NCBI GenBank assembly: GCA_033105485.1
Contig: CP136956.1
Coordinates: 310,001-374,000, forward strand
Length of the DNA stretch: 64,000 bases
Reading direction: 5' to 3'
Source: LVI-A0039 sp033105485
GTDB taxonomy: Bacteria > Bacillota_I > Bacilli_A > UBA3375
Shown here: one piece after another, positions 16,726-25,228 of the stretch
Position numbering within the stretch: the first letter of the stretch is position 1
How the letters are laid out: every line of letters starts with the position of its first letter
Notes under the pieces: model-generated
What the model was told of the DNA's origin: nothing
What the model saw: only the letters and a program-made list of their open reading frames with translations
The model's database searches: none
Translations under genes and position numbers: made by a program

Positions 16726-18300
16726 ATGAACTTTAATGAAACTAATTTACGTCCTGAAATTTTATCAGCTTTAGAAGCGATGAAATTTGAGTCGATGACA
16801 GAAATCCAAGAACGTGCAGTTGTAAGCGGGATCAAAGGAAACGATATCCTAGCGCAAGCGCAAACTGGTACAGGTAAAACAGCTGCTTTCTGTTTACCAA
16901 TCATTCATCAAATTGAAGATAATGATTCTTTACAAGCTATTATGTTAGCTCCTACACGTGAGCTTGCAGTACAAATCACAACTGAATTTAAAAAGATGGC
17001 ACAAAACATTCCTTATATTAAGGCAATCAGTGTTTACGGTGGAGACCCAATCGATAAGCAAATGAAATTACTAAGAGATCGTCCTCAAGTAGTTATCGGT
17101 ACTCCTGGTCGTGTTCAAGATTTAATTAACAGAAAGAAATTAAAATTACACGAAATCAGATTCTTCGTTTTAGATGAAGTAGATGAAATGTTAAACATGG
17201 GATTCTTAGATGATGTAGAAGAAATCGAAAAGAAAATGCCTAGAACTAAGCAAACTTTATTCTTCTCAGCTACAATGCCAAACCAAATTAAAAGAGTTTC
17301 TGGTAAATTCTTAAAAGAAGGTTACGACAACATCAAAGTTGATGCTAAATCATTAACTGTAGATAAAGTAGAACAATTCTACATTACATGTAAAGACTCT
17401 CGTAAATACGAAGCTCTTAAAAATGTATTAGATGCTAAACAATCTAAGAAAACAATCATCTTCACTCAAACTAAACGTAGAGCTGATGAAACATTCGACT
17501 TCTTAATTAGTCAAAACTTTAAAATTGAAAAAATCCACGGAGATTTATCTCAACAACAACGTCTTCAAACAATTAACCGTTTAAGAAATGGTCAAGTTGA
17601 TATTATCGTTGCTACTGATGTAGTGGCACGTGGTATTGATATCGATGGTATCGAGTTAGTAATTAACTTACAACTACCTCAAGATATCGAGTATTACATT
17701 CACCGTATCGGTCGTACTGGTCGTGCTGGTGCAAAAGGTGAAGCAATCACTATCGTATCTCACAACGAGTACAAAAAACAATTCCAACACTATTCAAAAC
17801 AATTAAAATGTACAATTACTGAAATGGCTATTCCTAAAGATGATGAAATTATTCATACTCAAATGCAAAGAGAATATGCTAAAGTTGCAGATGTACTTGT
17901 TAATGGTGAAGTTGAATCTATCTTCCGCGAAATGGCAAACATGTTCGACGAAGATGATTTACGTGAAGTTTTAGCAATTGTATTCCAAGACAATTACCCA
18001 CAACTTTCTAAAACTAAGAGAAAGAAAGTAATTAAGGAACAATTCGATAAAATGCACGGACACCGTGGAGAAGGAAACGGAAATGGTGGTGGACGTCGTG
18101 GTGGACGCGATGGTGGACGCCGTGGTGGACGCGATGGTGGACGTCGTGGAGATCGTAAACGTGACGGTAGCAGACGTAACCGTAAATCAAATTCTTCAAA
18201 CTCTAACAATGGAAACAAATCTACTGATAGATCAAGAAAATATGCAGCAGGTAACAAAAGAAGAGATTCAAACAAAAGAAAAACAGTTCCTCAAGACTAA
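16726..18300 (+). CDS. cshA: DEAD-box RNA helicase, CshA-like
   Basis: ATP-dependent RNA helicase of 524 residues. The Q motif lies near residue 22, motif I AQTGTGKTA near 46, Ia PTRELA near 77, II DEVD near 149, III SAT near 181, and VI HRIGRTGRAG near 327. After the helicase core comes a charged domain (about 355-450) and then an RGG-type tail of GGR/RDGGRRGG repeats (about 450-480) ending in a Lys/Arg/Ser-rich segment. This layout fits CshA, which works in RNA decay and cold adaptation. The repeats in its leader may mediate regulation. Confidence 0.93.
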   Translation: MNFNETNLRPEILSALEAMKFESMTEIQERAVVSGIKGNDILAQAQTGTGKTAAFCLPIIHQIEDNDSLQAIMLAPTRELAVQITTEFKKMAQNIPYIKAISVYGGDPIDKQMKLLRDRPQVVIGTPGRVQDLINRKKLKLHEIRFFVLDEVDEMLNMGFLDDVEEIEKKMPRTKQTLFFSATMPNQIKRVSGKFLKEGYDNIKVDAKSLTVDKVEQFYITCKDSRKYEALKNVLDAKQSKKTIIFTQTKRRADETFDFLISQNFKIEKIHGDLSQQQRLQTINRLRNGQVDIIVATDVVARGIDIDGIELVINLQLPQDIEYYIHRIGRTGRAGAKGEAITIVSHNEYKKQFQHYSKQLKCTITEMAIPKDDEIIHTQMQREYAKVADVLVNGEVESIFREMANMFDEDDLREVLAIVFQDNYPQLSKTKRKKVIKEQFDKMHGHRGEGNGNGGGRRGGRDGGRRGGRDGGRRGDRKRDGSRRNRKSNSSNSNNGNKSTDRSRKYAAGNKRRDSNKRKTVPQD

Positions 18301-18308
18301 TATAAACT

Positions 18309-18341
18309 TTTTAAAAGAGACCATTTAGGTCTCTTTTTTTT
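18309..18341 (+). terminator. terminator of the helicase gene
   Basis: Stem AAAAGAGACC / GGTCTCTTTT with loop ATTTA and a T8 run. Confidence 0.92.
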
Positions 18342-18351
18342 ATCATATGGT

Positions 18352-18383
18352 TATAAAAAAAAGGAAGCCAAGTATGGCTTCCT
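18352..18383 (-). terminator. terminator of the 346-residue membrane protein gene
   Basis: Perfect 8-bp stem (AGGAAGCC / GGCTTCCT, loop of six) followed by T8 on the minus strand. Confidence 0.9.
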
Positions 18384-18387
18384 CATT

Positions 18388-19428
18388 TTATTTAATAGAG
18401 CGTTTAGGTTTTACTTTTTTTTCTTCTAAGTCACTTCTCTTAATTCTATTTTTTCTATTTGCTTTTTTCGGTTTCATTTCTGTTTCAAAAACATTTCTTA
18501 TATCTTCTTTTGTTTGTGCAACATCTTCACCTTGACTAATAGCTTTATTTTGGTTAATAGCTTTATTTTGTTCAATTTTTAAACTTGCAGTTTTAGTATC
18601 GATTTTTGAAGCTACATTTACATAAAGAATAAATGCTGCCACTCCAAAGATAATTTGTTTAATAATTAAAACTACAAGTACATTTATTGCAATTCCAAAA
18701 ATACCACCTAATAATGCTAATGGTTGCATAGAACTAATATATAACCAGAATCCACCAATGAATAATGCTCCTATAACTAAGTCAGAGAAAAATAATAGAA
18801 TGATTTTACTTATTTCTCTTGTTGGAATTGAATTAAACACTTGTTTAATTGTTGCATCATCTCTCAAGTATGCAATATTTGCAACAAAAATACAACCAGC
18901 AATCGTTGAAATAATAATCGAAACAATAATTACAAGAATACATACAATTGTTAATAACGCAGTTGATTGAATAAGATTAGTAATGAAGTTTAACATTACT
19001 GTATCTGGCGTAAAGTATAACCCTAATGCAAGAACAATAACTACTGCCCAATAAGGTAAGTAAACTTTTAAAACATAGTTCCAGAATTTTTTAGTTCCAA
19101 TACTTTGGATTCCTTTGTTAAAAGCTGATCCCAATTTACTTCCATTTAATTTATAAGCAATTATTGCTGCAAACACTGGTAATAATAGATAATTTAAAAT
19201 TGCACCAGTATATATAATTGTGTTTACATTTGTCATCTCAAATGTACCTGGATTTAATATTGCATCAATTTTATCTAATGCAGATAAATTTATAAATGCA
19301 TTTAAGTCGAAAATTACGATAAGTTCTGATAATACTGGCAAAAATAGAACAATTGCTGATAATAAAAGTATCAGTTTATATTCATTTTTCACTACTTGTT
19401 TAATACTCATTTTGTTTTGTTTAGACAT
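18388..19428 (-). CDS. hypothetical polytopic membrane protein
   Basis: Protein of 346 residues with about six hydrophobic segments (near 17-40, 68-90, 118-140, 150-185, 210-235 and 240-275). A basic, Lys/Arg-rich cytoplasmic tail follows (about 290-346, ending KKVKPKRSIK). The overall pattern recalls Yip1-domain proteins, but I see no decisive motif. AAAGGAG ribosome binding site, single-gene unit. Confidence 0.65.
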   Translation of the reverse strand: MSKQNKMSIKQVVKNEYKLILLLSAIVLFLPVLSELIVIFDLNAFINLSALDKIDAILNPGTFEMTNVNTIIYTGAILNYLLLPVFAAIIAYKLNGSKLGSAFNKGIQSIGTKKFWNYVLKVYLPYWAVVIVLALGLYFTPDTVMLNFITNLIQSTALLTIVCILVIIVSIIISTIAGCIFVANIAYLRDDATIKQVFNSIPTREISKIILLFFSDLVIGALFIGGFWLYISSMQPLALLGGIFGIAINVLVVLIIKQIIFGVAAFILYVNVASKIDTKTASLKIEQNKAINQNKAISQGEDVAQTKEDIRNVFETEMKPKKANRKNRIKRSDLEEKKVKPKRSIK

Positions 19429-19477
19429 TTAACTCCTTTTTACTACATAATTATACCACACGAATGTTAATCCAAAG

Positions 19478-19507
19478 TAAAAAAAGGGCCTCTACTTAGG
19501 CTCTTTT
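19478..19507 (-). terminator. terminator after the zinc-ribbon gene
   Basis: Imperfect stem (GAGCCT / AGGCCC with one G-U pair) followed by T7 on the minus strand. Confidence 0.75.
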
Positions 19508-19524
19508 TCCACATACTTTATTGT

Positions 19525-19797
19525 TTATTTCCATCTGTCTAATTGCTTTAATAATGTTGGATATGATTTTCTCATTAAAAACTTTTTAAAGAAGTTAGCT
19601 TCACTTTGTTCCACTGCTTCTACTCCCGTTTTTACCATTTCCTCAAATGTAATAGATGGGTTTACATATTTCCCATCACGGTAGCAATGTACACAAAACT
19701 TTTCAGCTTTTGTTCCATCACTTTCAGTTCCTCTTAAGTCAACACCTTTTTCATTTAAAGGCATTGCACAACTTTGACACAATTTATCTGTATTCAT
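19525..19797 (-). CDS. small putative zinc-ribbon protein
   Basis: Protein of 90 residues. CQSCAMPL (about 7-14) and CVHCYRDGKYV (about 35-45) provide four Cys for a zinc ribbon of the type listed as putative zinc ribbon domain (Zn_ribbon_2). The C-terminal half is a short helical segment. Members of this family are small cytoplasmic proteins of unknown function. It lies downstream of the M23 hydrolase gene with a 15-base gap and is probably co-transcribed. Confidence 0.8.
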   Translation of the reverse strand: MNTDKLCQSCAMPLNEKGVDLRGTESDGTKAEKFCVHCYRDGKYVNPSITFEEMVKTGVEAVEQSEANFFKKFLMRKSYPTLLKQLDRWK

Positions 19798-19812
19798 ATT
19801 CTTCCTTTCTTC

Positions 19813-21207
19813 CTACCAATAAGTCCATGTAGCTGGGAAGCTAACATAGTTTCTTGGATTTGTTTTTGCATCATCCGGGATACCATTTCCGTTTGCATCT
19901 TTGTATATTTCAAAGTGTAAATGCGAACCGGCACTATTACCACTATCACCAAGCGTACCTAACTGTTGTCCTTGTGATACTGTTTGTCCCTGTGATACAT
20001 TAATTGATGCTAAGTGTGCATATAATGAGAAGTAAGTTCCACTACTTGTATTATGTGTAACCATTACGTAATTACCATAACCACCATTACATGTATTAAC
20101 ACCGGCAGCAAATGGAGCACACCCTCCACGTGCAGTTGTAACAACTCCAGAACCACTTGCTAGAATTGGCGCATAATCATAAATATCCATATCAATTCCA
20201 ACGTGTCCTGAATAACATGCATACTCACATGTTATCACACCACTGCTCATCGGGCGGATAAAACTTGCAGAATTACCTGATCCTGTAGATCCACCACCAT
20301 TACTATTACTATTTCCATTACCAGTTTCTTCTACAACTGGACTTGGACACCCATCAGCTTGGTCACCAAATTCATTTGGACATGAATCTTCACTATTTTG
20401 AACTCCATCTCCATCATCATCACCTAAACCACCACATTTAGAACCAACTACATCAGTACCACTACATCCGTATGATTGATAATATGCAAGTGTATCTTCC
20501 ATCATTGCCTGATCTTCCGCAGCCTTTTCAACTGAAACATCGATATCACTAATTGATTCCGATTGCATTGCTAAAACTTCTTTAAACTCTTCTTCTTTAG
20601 CTTGAAGGCTAGCTTCCTCGGCTTGAAGGGCTATTTGATTTTGTTCAAGTTCTGCTAGTTGTTTGTCTAATACAGTCTTTTCATATTGTAATTCACGTTC
20701 AATTTCAACTAGTTCAATTACTACTGACCCCGCATATTCTGATAGTGTATTTACCGATTCCATTCTGTGCAGAATATTATCTCCAGCAACTTCAGTAGGG
20801 CTTGCTACCATCTGCAGTAAAATATTACTATTTTCTATCTTTTGAAGAGCCAGTAACATCTGCCCTGCATCTTCTTTCACTTCCGGTATTTGAGCTTGAA
20901 TCTCTTCGATTTTTGCTTTTTGTGTTTCAATCTCTGTATTTTTTGTATCTATTTTAGACTGCTCTGTTGCAATATTAGCAGTTATTGTATCTATTTCTGT
21001 TTTTACATCAGCAATATCTTTTTCGGTTTGCTCTTTTTCCTCAGCAATTTGAGCCTGCTCTTCTTTTTGCTTTTCTGTATCCTCTTTAATTTGCGCAATT
21101 TCTTGCTCTAACTCATCTAAAGTTTGTGCTAAAAATAAAGTCGGATTATAGCTTACAACAAGAAATAACATTGATAATGTAATTATTCTATATTTATTTA
21201 ATTTCAT
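19813..21207 (-). CDS. secreted M23 peptidoglycan hydrolase with coiled coil
   Basis: Exported protein of 464 residues. An N-terminal signal sequence (about 1-27) precedes a long Glu/Gln/Lys coiled coil with a central break (about 30-240), as in EnvC/PcsB-type division hydrolases. A calcium-type Asp-rich loop (DDDGDGVQNSEDSCP, about 266-280) resembles thrombospondin type 3 repeats. A Gly/Ser/Asn linker follows, then an M23 domain with SGHVGIDMD (about 345) and HLHFEIY (about 428). It probably cleaves peptide cross-links during growth or division, with the coiled coil keeping it inactive until recruited. Confidence 0.88.
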   Translation of the reverse strand: MKLNKYRIITLSMLFLVVSYNPTLFLAQTLDELEQEIAQIKEDTEKQKEEQAQIAEEKEQTEKDIADVKTEIDTITANIATEQSKIDTKNTEIETQKAKIEEIQAQIPEVKEDAGQMLLALQKIENSNILLQMVASPTEVAGDNILHRMESVNTLSEYAGSVVIELVEIERELQYEKTVLDKQLAELEQNQIALQAEEASLQAKEEEFKEVLAMQSESISDIDVSVEKAAEDQAMMEDTLAYYQSYGCSGTDVVGSKCGGLGDDDGDGVQNSEDSCPNEFGDQADGCPSPVVEETGNGNSNSNGGGSTGSGNSASFIRPMSSGVITCEYACYSGHVGIDMDIYDYAPILASGSGVVTTARGGCAPFAAGVNTCNGGYGNYVMVTHNTSSGTYFSLYAHLASINVSQGQTVSQGQQLGTLGDSGNSAGSHLHFEIYKDANGNGIPDDAKTNPRNYVSFPATWTYW

Positions 21208-21315
21208 GATTTTCCTCTTTACCTATTAAGTATACCAAAAGTTGTGCTTTTTGGGTGGTTTTTTATATTTATGATAATCTATGCTATAATATAGGATGTA
21301 TTTCTAGGAGGTAGA

Positions 21316-22302
21316 ATGAGTGAAAGAATACTAGATACTAACTTTGAAGACGAAGGAGAACTATCACTTCGTCCGCAACTCTTAAACGAATATATTGGAC
21401 AGAGTACTTTAAAAGAAAACTTAAAAATATTTATTGAAGCAGCTAAAAAACGTCACGAAGTTTTAGATCACATCTTATTTTATGGGCCACCTGGTCTAGG
21501 TAAAACAACTTTAAGTCATATTATTGCTAATGAAATGAATACAAACATTAAGATAACGAATGGGCCATCTCTTGAAAAACCAGGAGACTTAGCAGCGATC
21601 TTATCTGTATTACAACCGGGTGATATCTTATTTATTGATGAGATTCACAGAATTCCTAAAGTTGTTGAAGAAGTTTTATACTCAGCAATGGAAGATTATA
21701 AAATCGATATTGTTATCGGTAAAGATACACAAGCCAAAACTCTTAATATTGATCTTGCCCCATTTACATTAATCGGAGCAACTACAAGACCTGGTGACTT
21801 AACTAACCCATTACGTGATCGTTTTGGAATTGATGCTCGCCTTGAATACTATACTGATGATGAAATTTCTCAAATCATCACAAGAACAAGTCATGTATTT
21901 GAAACTGATATCGATATAGAGGCGGCGATGACACTTGCTAAATGTTGTCGTTCTACCCCACGTATCGCTAACCGTTTATTTAAACGTGTTCGTGATTTTG
22001 CAGAAATCTTAAACGATGGACAAATTACAAGTGCAGTTACTATTAATGCTTTAGAACGTTTAAAAGTAGATACAGAAGGTCTTGATAAAATTGATCACCG
22101 TATTTTACAAGGAATTATCGTTAACTTTGGCGGTGGTCCAGTTGGGCTTGAGGCCTTAGCGTCATCTATAGGTGAAGATAAAGCTAATATTGAAGAAGTT
22201 TATGAACCTTACTTATTACAAAAAGGGTTTATCAATCGTACACCTCGTGGCCGAGTTGCTACTGACAAAGCATATAAACATTTAGACTTATATAAAGATT
22301 AG
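21316..22302 (+). CDS. ruvB: Holliday junction branch migration ATPase RuvB
   Basis: Hexameric AAA+ motor (328 residues) that drives branch migration with RuvA. Walker A GPPGLGKTT is near residue 55, Walker B FIDEIHR near 102, sensor 1 GATTRPG near 146, and the C-terminal winged helix contains FGGGPVGLEALA near 276. Normal length. AGGAGGT ribosome binding site and a TATAAT (21284-21289) upstream. ruvA is not adjacent here, unlike in many bacteria. Confidence 0.97.
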   Translation: MSERILDTNFEDEGELSLRPQLLNEYIGQSTLKENLKIFIEAAKKRHEVLDHILFYGPPGLGKTTLSHIIANEMNTNIKITNGPSLEKPGDLAAILSVLQPGDILFIDEIHRIPKVVEEVLYSAMEDYKIDIVIGKDTQAKTLNIDLAPFTLIGATTRPGDLTNPLRDRFGIDARLEYYTDDEISQIITRTSHVFETDIDIEAAMTLAKCCRSTPRIANRLFKRVRDFAEILNDGQITSAVTINALERLKVDTEGLDKIDHRILQGIIVNFGGGPVGLEALASSIGEDKANIEEVYEPYLLQKGFINRTPRGRVATDKAYKHLDLYKD

Positions 22303-22346
22303 AAAAGAACTTACTATCTAGGGTAATCCTATTAGTAAGTTCTTTT
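22303..22346. terminator. bidirectional terminator after ruvB
   Basis: Perfect 14-bp arms (AAAAGAACTTACTA / TAGTAAGTTCTTTT) around a 16-base loop, between two convergent genes. Confidence 0.88.
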
Positions 22347-22347
22347 T

Positions 22348-22728
22348 CTATTTATTTGTCTCTTGTAAGTAGTGTTCAAAATTAACAACTACAAATAGGA
22401 TGTAGTTTAAGTAATGACTAAAAGTCAAGATTGAACCATAACTATATTTTTGACTATAATCAGTAGTCAATAAATTAATAAGATGTTCTTTAAGTTCAAT
22501 GATTCGCTTAAAGTTGACATCATCATGTTCGATCATTTCATCTCCCAAAATGTAATCCAATCGTAATAATGTCTTTCTAATTATTAAGTTACTATCCCCT
22601 TCTAATTCCGGAACTTCAACTTCGTCATAGACTAAAGCTTTTAATTCCTTTAGGTTTGATATTGTTTCTTTTTGCATTGCTTGTGGTAACTGATTATAAA
22701 ACTGTACGATATGCTCAAATTTTTCCAT
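22348..22728 (-). CDS. hypothetical protein
   Basis: Soluble, largely helical, acidic protein of 126 residues without a motif I recognise. The segment VRKTLLRLDYILGDEM-like (IIRKTLLRLDYILGDE, near 67-82) is the most distinctive part. Excellent TAGGAGGAG ribosome binding site supports expression. Confidence 0.6.
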   Translation of the reverse strand: MEKFEHIVQFYNQLPQAMQKETISNLKELKALVYDEVEVPELEGDSNLIIRKTLLRLDYILGDEMIEHDDVNFKRIIELKEHLINLLTTDYSQKYSYGSILTFSHYLNYILFVVVNFEHYLQETNK

Positions 22729-22789
22729 ATATCTCCTCCTATAATTCGATTATACATCACGTTATCAAATAAAGAAAGTAATAACTATA

Positions 22790-22817
22790 AAAAAAAGAGG
22801 ATATAACTATCCTCTGT
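22790..22817 (-). terminator. terminator of the rhodanese pair
   Basis: Perfect 8-bp stem (AGAGGATA / TATCCTCT, loop TAAC) and T8 on the minus strand. The stop codon of the second rhodanese gene lies inside the stem. Confidence 0.88.
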
Positions 22818-23094
22818 ACGATGAATATCCACCATCTAAATTTACAACATTATAACCAGCATCTGCTAACAGTGAACAAGTTTGGTAACTTCTTCCTCCA
22901 GCTGCACAGTAAATATAATATGTTTCATTTTTATTTAAAAACTGATCTTTATTCATAATTAATCCCATCATTGGAATATGTTTTGATCCTGCTACTGCTC
23001 CTACTGATAATTCATCAGCTTCTCTGATGTCAATTACATTTACATCACCTAATTGACCTAAATCATTAATATTAATTGTTTTGAAATCTTGCAT
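22807..23094 (-). CDS. single-domain rhodanese
   Basis: Sulfurtransferase-type rhodanese domain of 95 residues. The active-site loop CAAGGRS (about 63-69) carries the persulfide-forming Cys and the start has the usual VIDIREADEL. Such small rhodaneses move sulfane sulfur in the cytoplasm. It overlaps the preceding rhodanese gene by 23 bases. The two proteins are diverged tandem paralogues. Confidence 0.88.
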   Translation of the reverse strand: MQDFKTININDLGQLGDVNVIDIREADELSVGAVAGSKHIPMMGLIMNKDQFLNKNETYYIYCAAGGRSYQTCSLLADAGYNVVNLDGGYSSYRG

Positions 23095-23386
23095 AAGTTA
23101 AATAACCACCTTTTACATTTATTAAGTTTTGATACCCTTGTTTCTTAAGTAACGAGATTGCACGTTTACTTCTCATTCCAGATTGACAAATAACAAAATA
23201 GTCACCTTCATCTTTTATAAAAGCCTTTGGATTGTTCACTAGTTTTTCTAAAGGAACATTCTTAGTACCTTTAACATGCCCTTGTTTATATTCAACATTA
23301 CTACGAACATCTATCACTCGCTTAAGTTGTGATGCATCCATTGCATTTAATTCTGTTACTTTAATTGATTTTTGAAATAGTCCCAT
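23072..23386 (-). CDS. single-domain rhodanese
   Basis: Rhodanese domain of 104 residues with active-site loop CQSGMRS (about 67-73) and RVIDVRSNVEYKQGHVKGT near the start. I chose the second of two adjacent ATGs because it stands at better distance from GGAGG. First gene of the pair with the downstream rhodanese; the different active-site loops suggest different sulfur donors or acceptors. Confidence 0.88.
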   Translation of the reverse strand: MGLFQKSIKVTELNAMDASQLKRVIDVRSNVEYKQGHVKGTKNVPLEKLVNNPKAFIKDEGDYFVICQSGMRSKRAISLLKKQGYQNLINVKGGYLTYARFQNN

Positions 23387-23445
23387 CATACCTCCACAAG
23401 TATTCTAGCACACCTCTTCATAACTGTCCAGTTATATACGTAAAA

Positions 23446-24159
23446 TTACATTAAAGATAAATACATTAATAAATTTCTTGGTGTTCCATATAAATTAACA
23501 ACTTCTAGTTGATCAATAATAGTACAATTTAATTTTTTATAAAACTCGATACTACTATTATCAGCGCTTACAAATAAGTCTACATTATTAGCGCATTTAA
23601 TCAATTCTAAGGCGCTTGTTCCAATTCCTAGCTTCTGATACTCACTTAGAATTATAAGCGATTCTAGAGCATTTAAACGAGGAATATATACAAACTCACC
23701 TACAGGTTGATGTTTGTACTCAATAATATATTGTAAATAGTCATTACTATTCAATAATTGTTCATTTGCATGTCGTTTATAAACGCTTCCATATTCTTGT
23801 ATTTGGAGCTTATTACTTATTTCAATAAACTGATCAAAGTTCATTTCGTCAACTCTCTGTATAGTTACATCGTCATTAACCTTAAGTTCTTGATCAATTG
23901 CAACTAGATAAATTGTATCTAATTCATCACCAAAATCTTGAATCGCTGTTGGTAATTGGATTTTTGTTGTATAGATATCATTTGCTAATAATACACAAAT
24001 AGAAGCAACGATATCGCTCGTTGCTTCTACTCCAATTATTGAATTCGAATTTATATATTCTAAATCGTCTGAGTTAGTAAAATAACCGCCTTCAAATTCA
24101 ACTATATTATGCATGCAGCTTAATATCTGTTTTTGATATTCAAGTACATTTTTATACAT
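23446..24159 (-). CDS. GNAT family acetyltransferase
   Basis: Protein of 237 residues whose C-terminal half is a GNAT fold. It has the acetyl-CoA binding motif YQKLGIGTSALELIK (about 176-190), preceded by the beta strand LESLIILSE and followed by DNSSIEFYKKLNC. The N-terminal half (about 1-95) is less clear and may be an interdomain. It overlaps the opine dehydrogenase-like gene by eight bases, so it is translated with it and may act on the same product or precursor. Confidence 0.8.
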   Translation of the reverse strand: MYKNVLEYQKQILSCMHNIVEFEGGYFTNSDDLEYINSNSIIGVEATSDIVASICVLLANDIYTTKIQLPTAIQDFGDELDTIYLVAIDQELKVNDDVTIQRVDEMNFDQFIEISNKLQIQEYGSVYKRHANEQLLNSNDYLQYIIEYKHQPVGEFVYIPRLNALESLIILSEYQKLGIGTSALELIKCANNVDLFVSADNSSIEFYKKLNCTIIDQLEVVNLYGTPRNLLMYLSLM

Positions 24160-25168
24160 TTAAATCGTCTACCTCATCTACATGTGGTTTTACAAAATCA
24201 ACAGCCCACTGATAGATCATTTCCATCTTTGGCATTTCCACATTGTATTTTTTTCCTAGTTCTAAGTAATAGTGAATCCCTAAAACTGCATCATCTACTA
24301 CATATCTATTTGTCATTAAGTCCGCTTCGTCTTCTGCATAAAATCTAATTTTACTTAAAGCTTCATAGTTTCCAATACGCTCTTTTGCAACTGCTGCTGT
24401 TAATGGTTCAATATTGAAGTGTTTGAATAAGTCATATAAGTAGATTTCAACATTTTCAGCTGCTTCAATTTTTTCTTTAAGTTCAATCACTTCTTGTTCC
24501 ATTTCAATTAGTAATTGTCCATCTTCTTCTGTCCACTCAGTATAGAAACCAAACTCTTTACCATAGTTTTCAGTTTTATTAGCATAGACGTTATATACAC
24601 GTGATGTATGTAAAACTGCATTTGATGAAATTAACGAAATTTCAAATTCATTATTTAAGATTTGTAATTGATCCATATATGGAATTAACTCACTTAAAAT
24701 TAAAGGGTTAGCACCATTTTTTCCAACCATCATTAAATCACGTCTAGTTCCATATACATTTACTGATTTATACTTTTCGTCAATACGCGAGATTTGTGGA
24801 ACACGTTCTGATAAAATAATTGGGTTATTCTCTTGAATAGATTTTGGTAAATAGTTTACCGCTCCTTGATTTGCCGGTAGTAAAACAATTGTTGTATGTG
24901 GTTTAATAACATCTTTCAATTGTTTCATTCTTGTAATCTTATGACGGTAAGGAAGCGTTAAGAAGATAATGTCATAATCACAATTTTCTAATAACATTTC
25001 GTATGTCACGACATTCGTAACTTTTGACTCATCCCCTAAGTTGTTCTTAATAGTATCAATTTCAACTGGCGTTGAAGTTACTACGTCAATTTGGGCTTTT
25101 GTATCATCTAAAGAAGTAACAATTGTGTGTCCAATTGCACCCATACCCATAACTAATACTTTTTTCAT
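24152..25168 (-). CDS. opine/ketopantoate-type NAD(P) dehydrogenase
   Basis: Protein of 338 residues with N-terminal Rossmann motif GMGAIGHTIV (about 7-16). The C-terminal helical domain has the pattern of the NAD/NADP octopine/nopaline dehydrogenase family (SSNAVLHTSRVYNVYAN near 183-199). Such enzymes condense an amino acid with an alpha-keto acid reductively; members also make metallophore opines. No aminobutanoyltransferase or metal transporter is adjacent, so a metallophore pathway is not supported. Co-translated with a GNAT enzyme. Confidence 0.75.
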   Translation of the reverse strand: MKKVLVMGMGAIGHTIVTSLDDTKAQIDVVTSTPVEIDTIKNNLGDESKVTNVVTYEMLLENCDYDIIFLTLPYRHKITRMKQLKDVIKPHTTIVLLPANQGAVNYLPKSIQENNPIILSERVPQISRIDEKYKSVNVYGTRRDLMMVGKNGANPLILSELIPYMDQLQILNNEFEISLISSNAVLHTSRVYNVYANKTENYGKEFGFYTEWTEEDGQLLIEMEQEVIELKEKIEAAENVEIYLYDLFKHFNIEPLTAAVAKERIGNYEALSKIRFYAEDEADLMTNRYVVDDAVLGIHYYLELGKKYNVEMPKMEMIYQWAVDFVKPHVDEVDDLNV

Positions 25169-25228
25169 ATAATACCTCGTTTCAAAATTCGTAAGATTAT
25201 TATAACATATCTTTACTATATTTCAACT

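Noticed and set aside
17994..18328. Arg/Pro-rich and Val/Asp-rich frames overlapping the helicase tail
   Set aside because: They are shadows of the repetitive GGR codons of the RNA helicase gene in other frames.
24152..25168. Staphylopine-type metallophore operon
   Set aside because: No nicotianamine-synthase-like enzyme, racemase or metal ABC transporter is adjacent.
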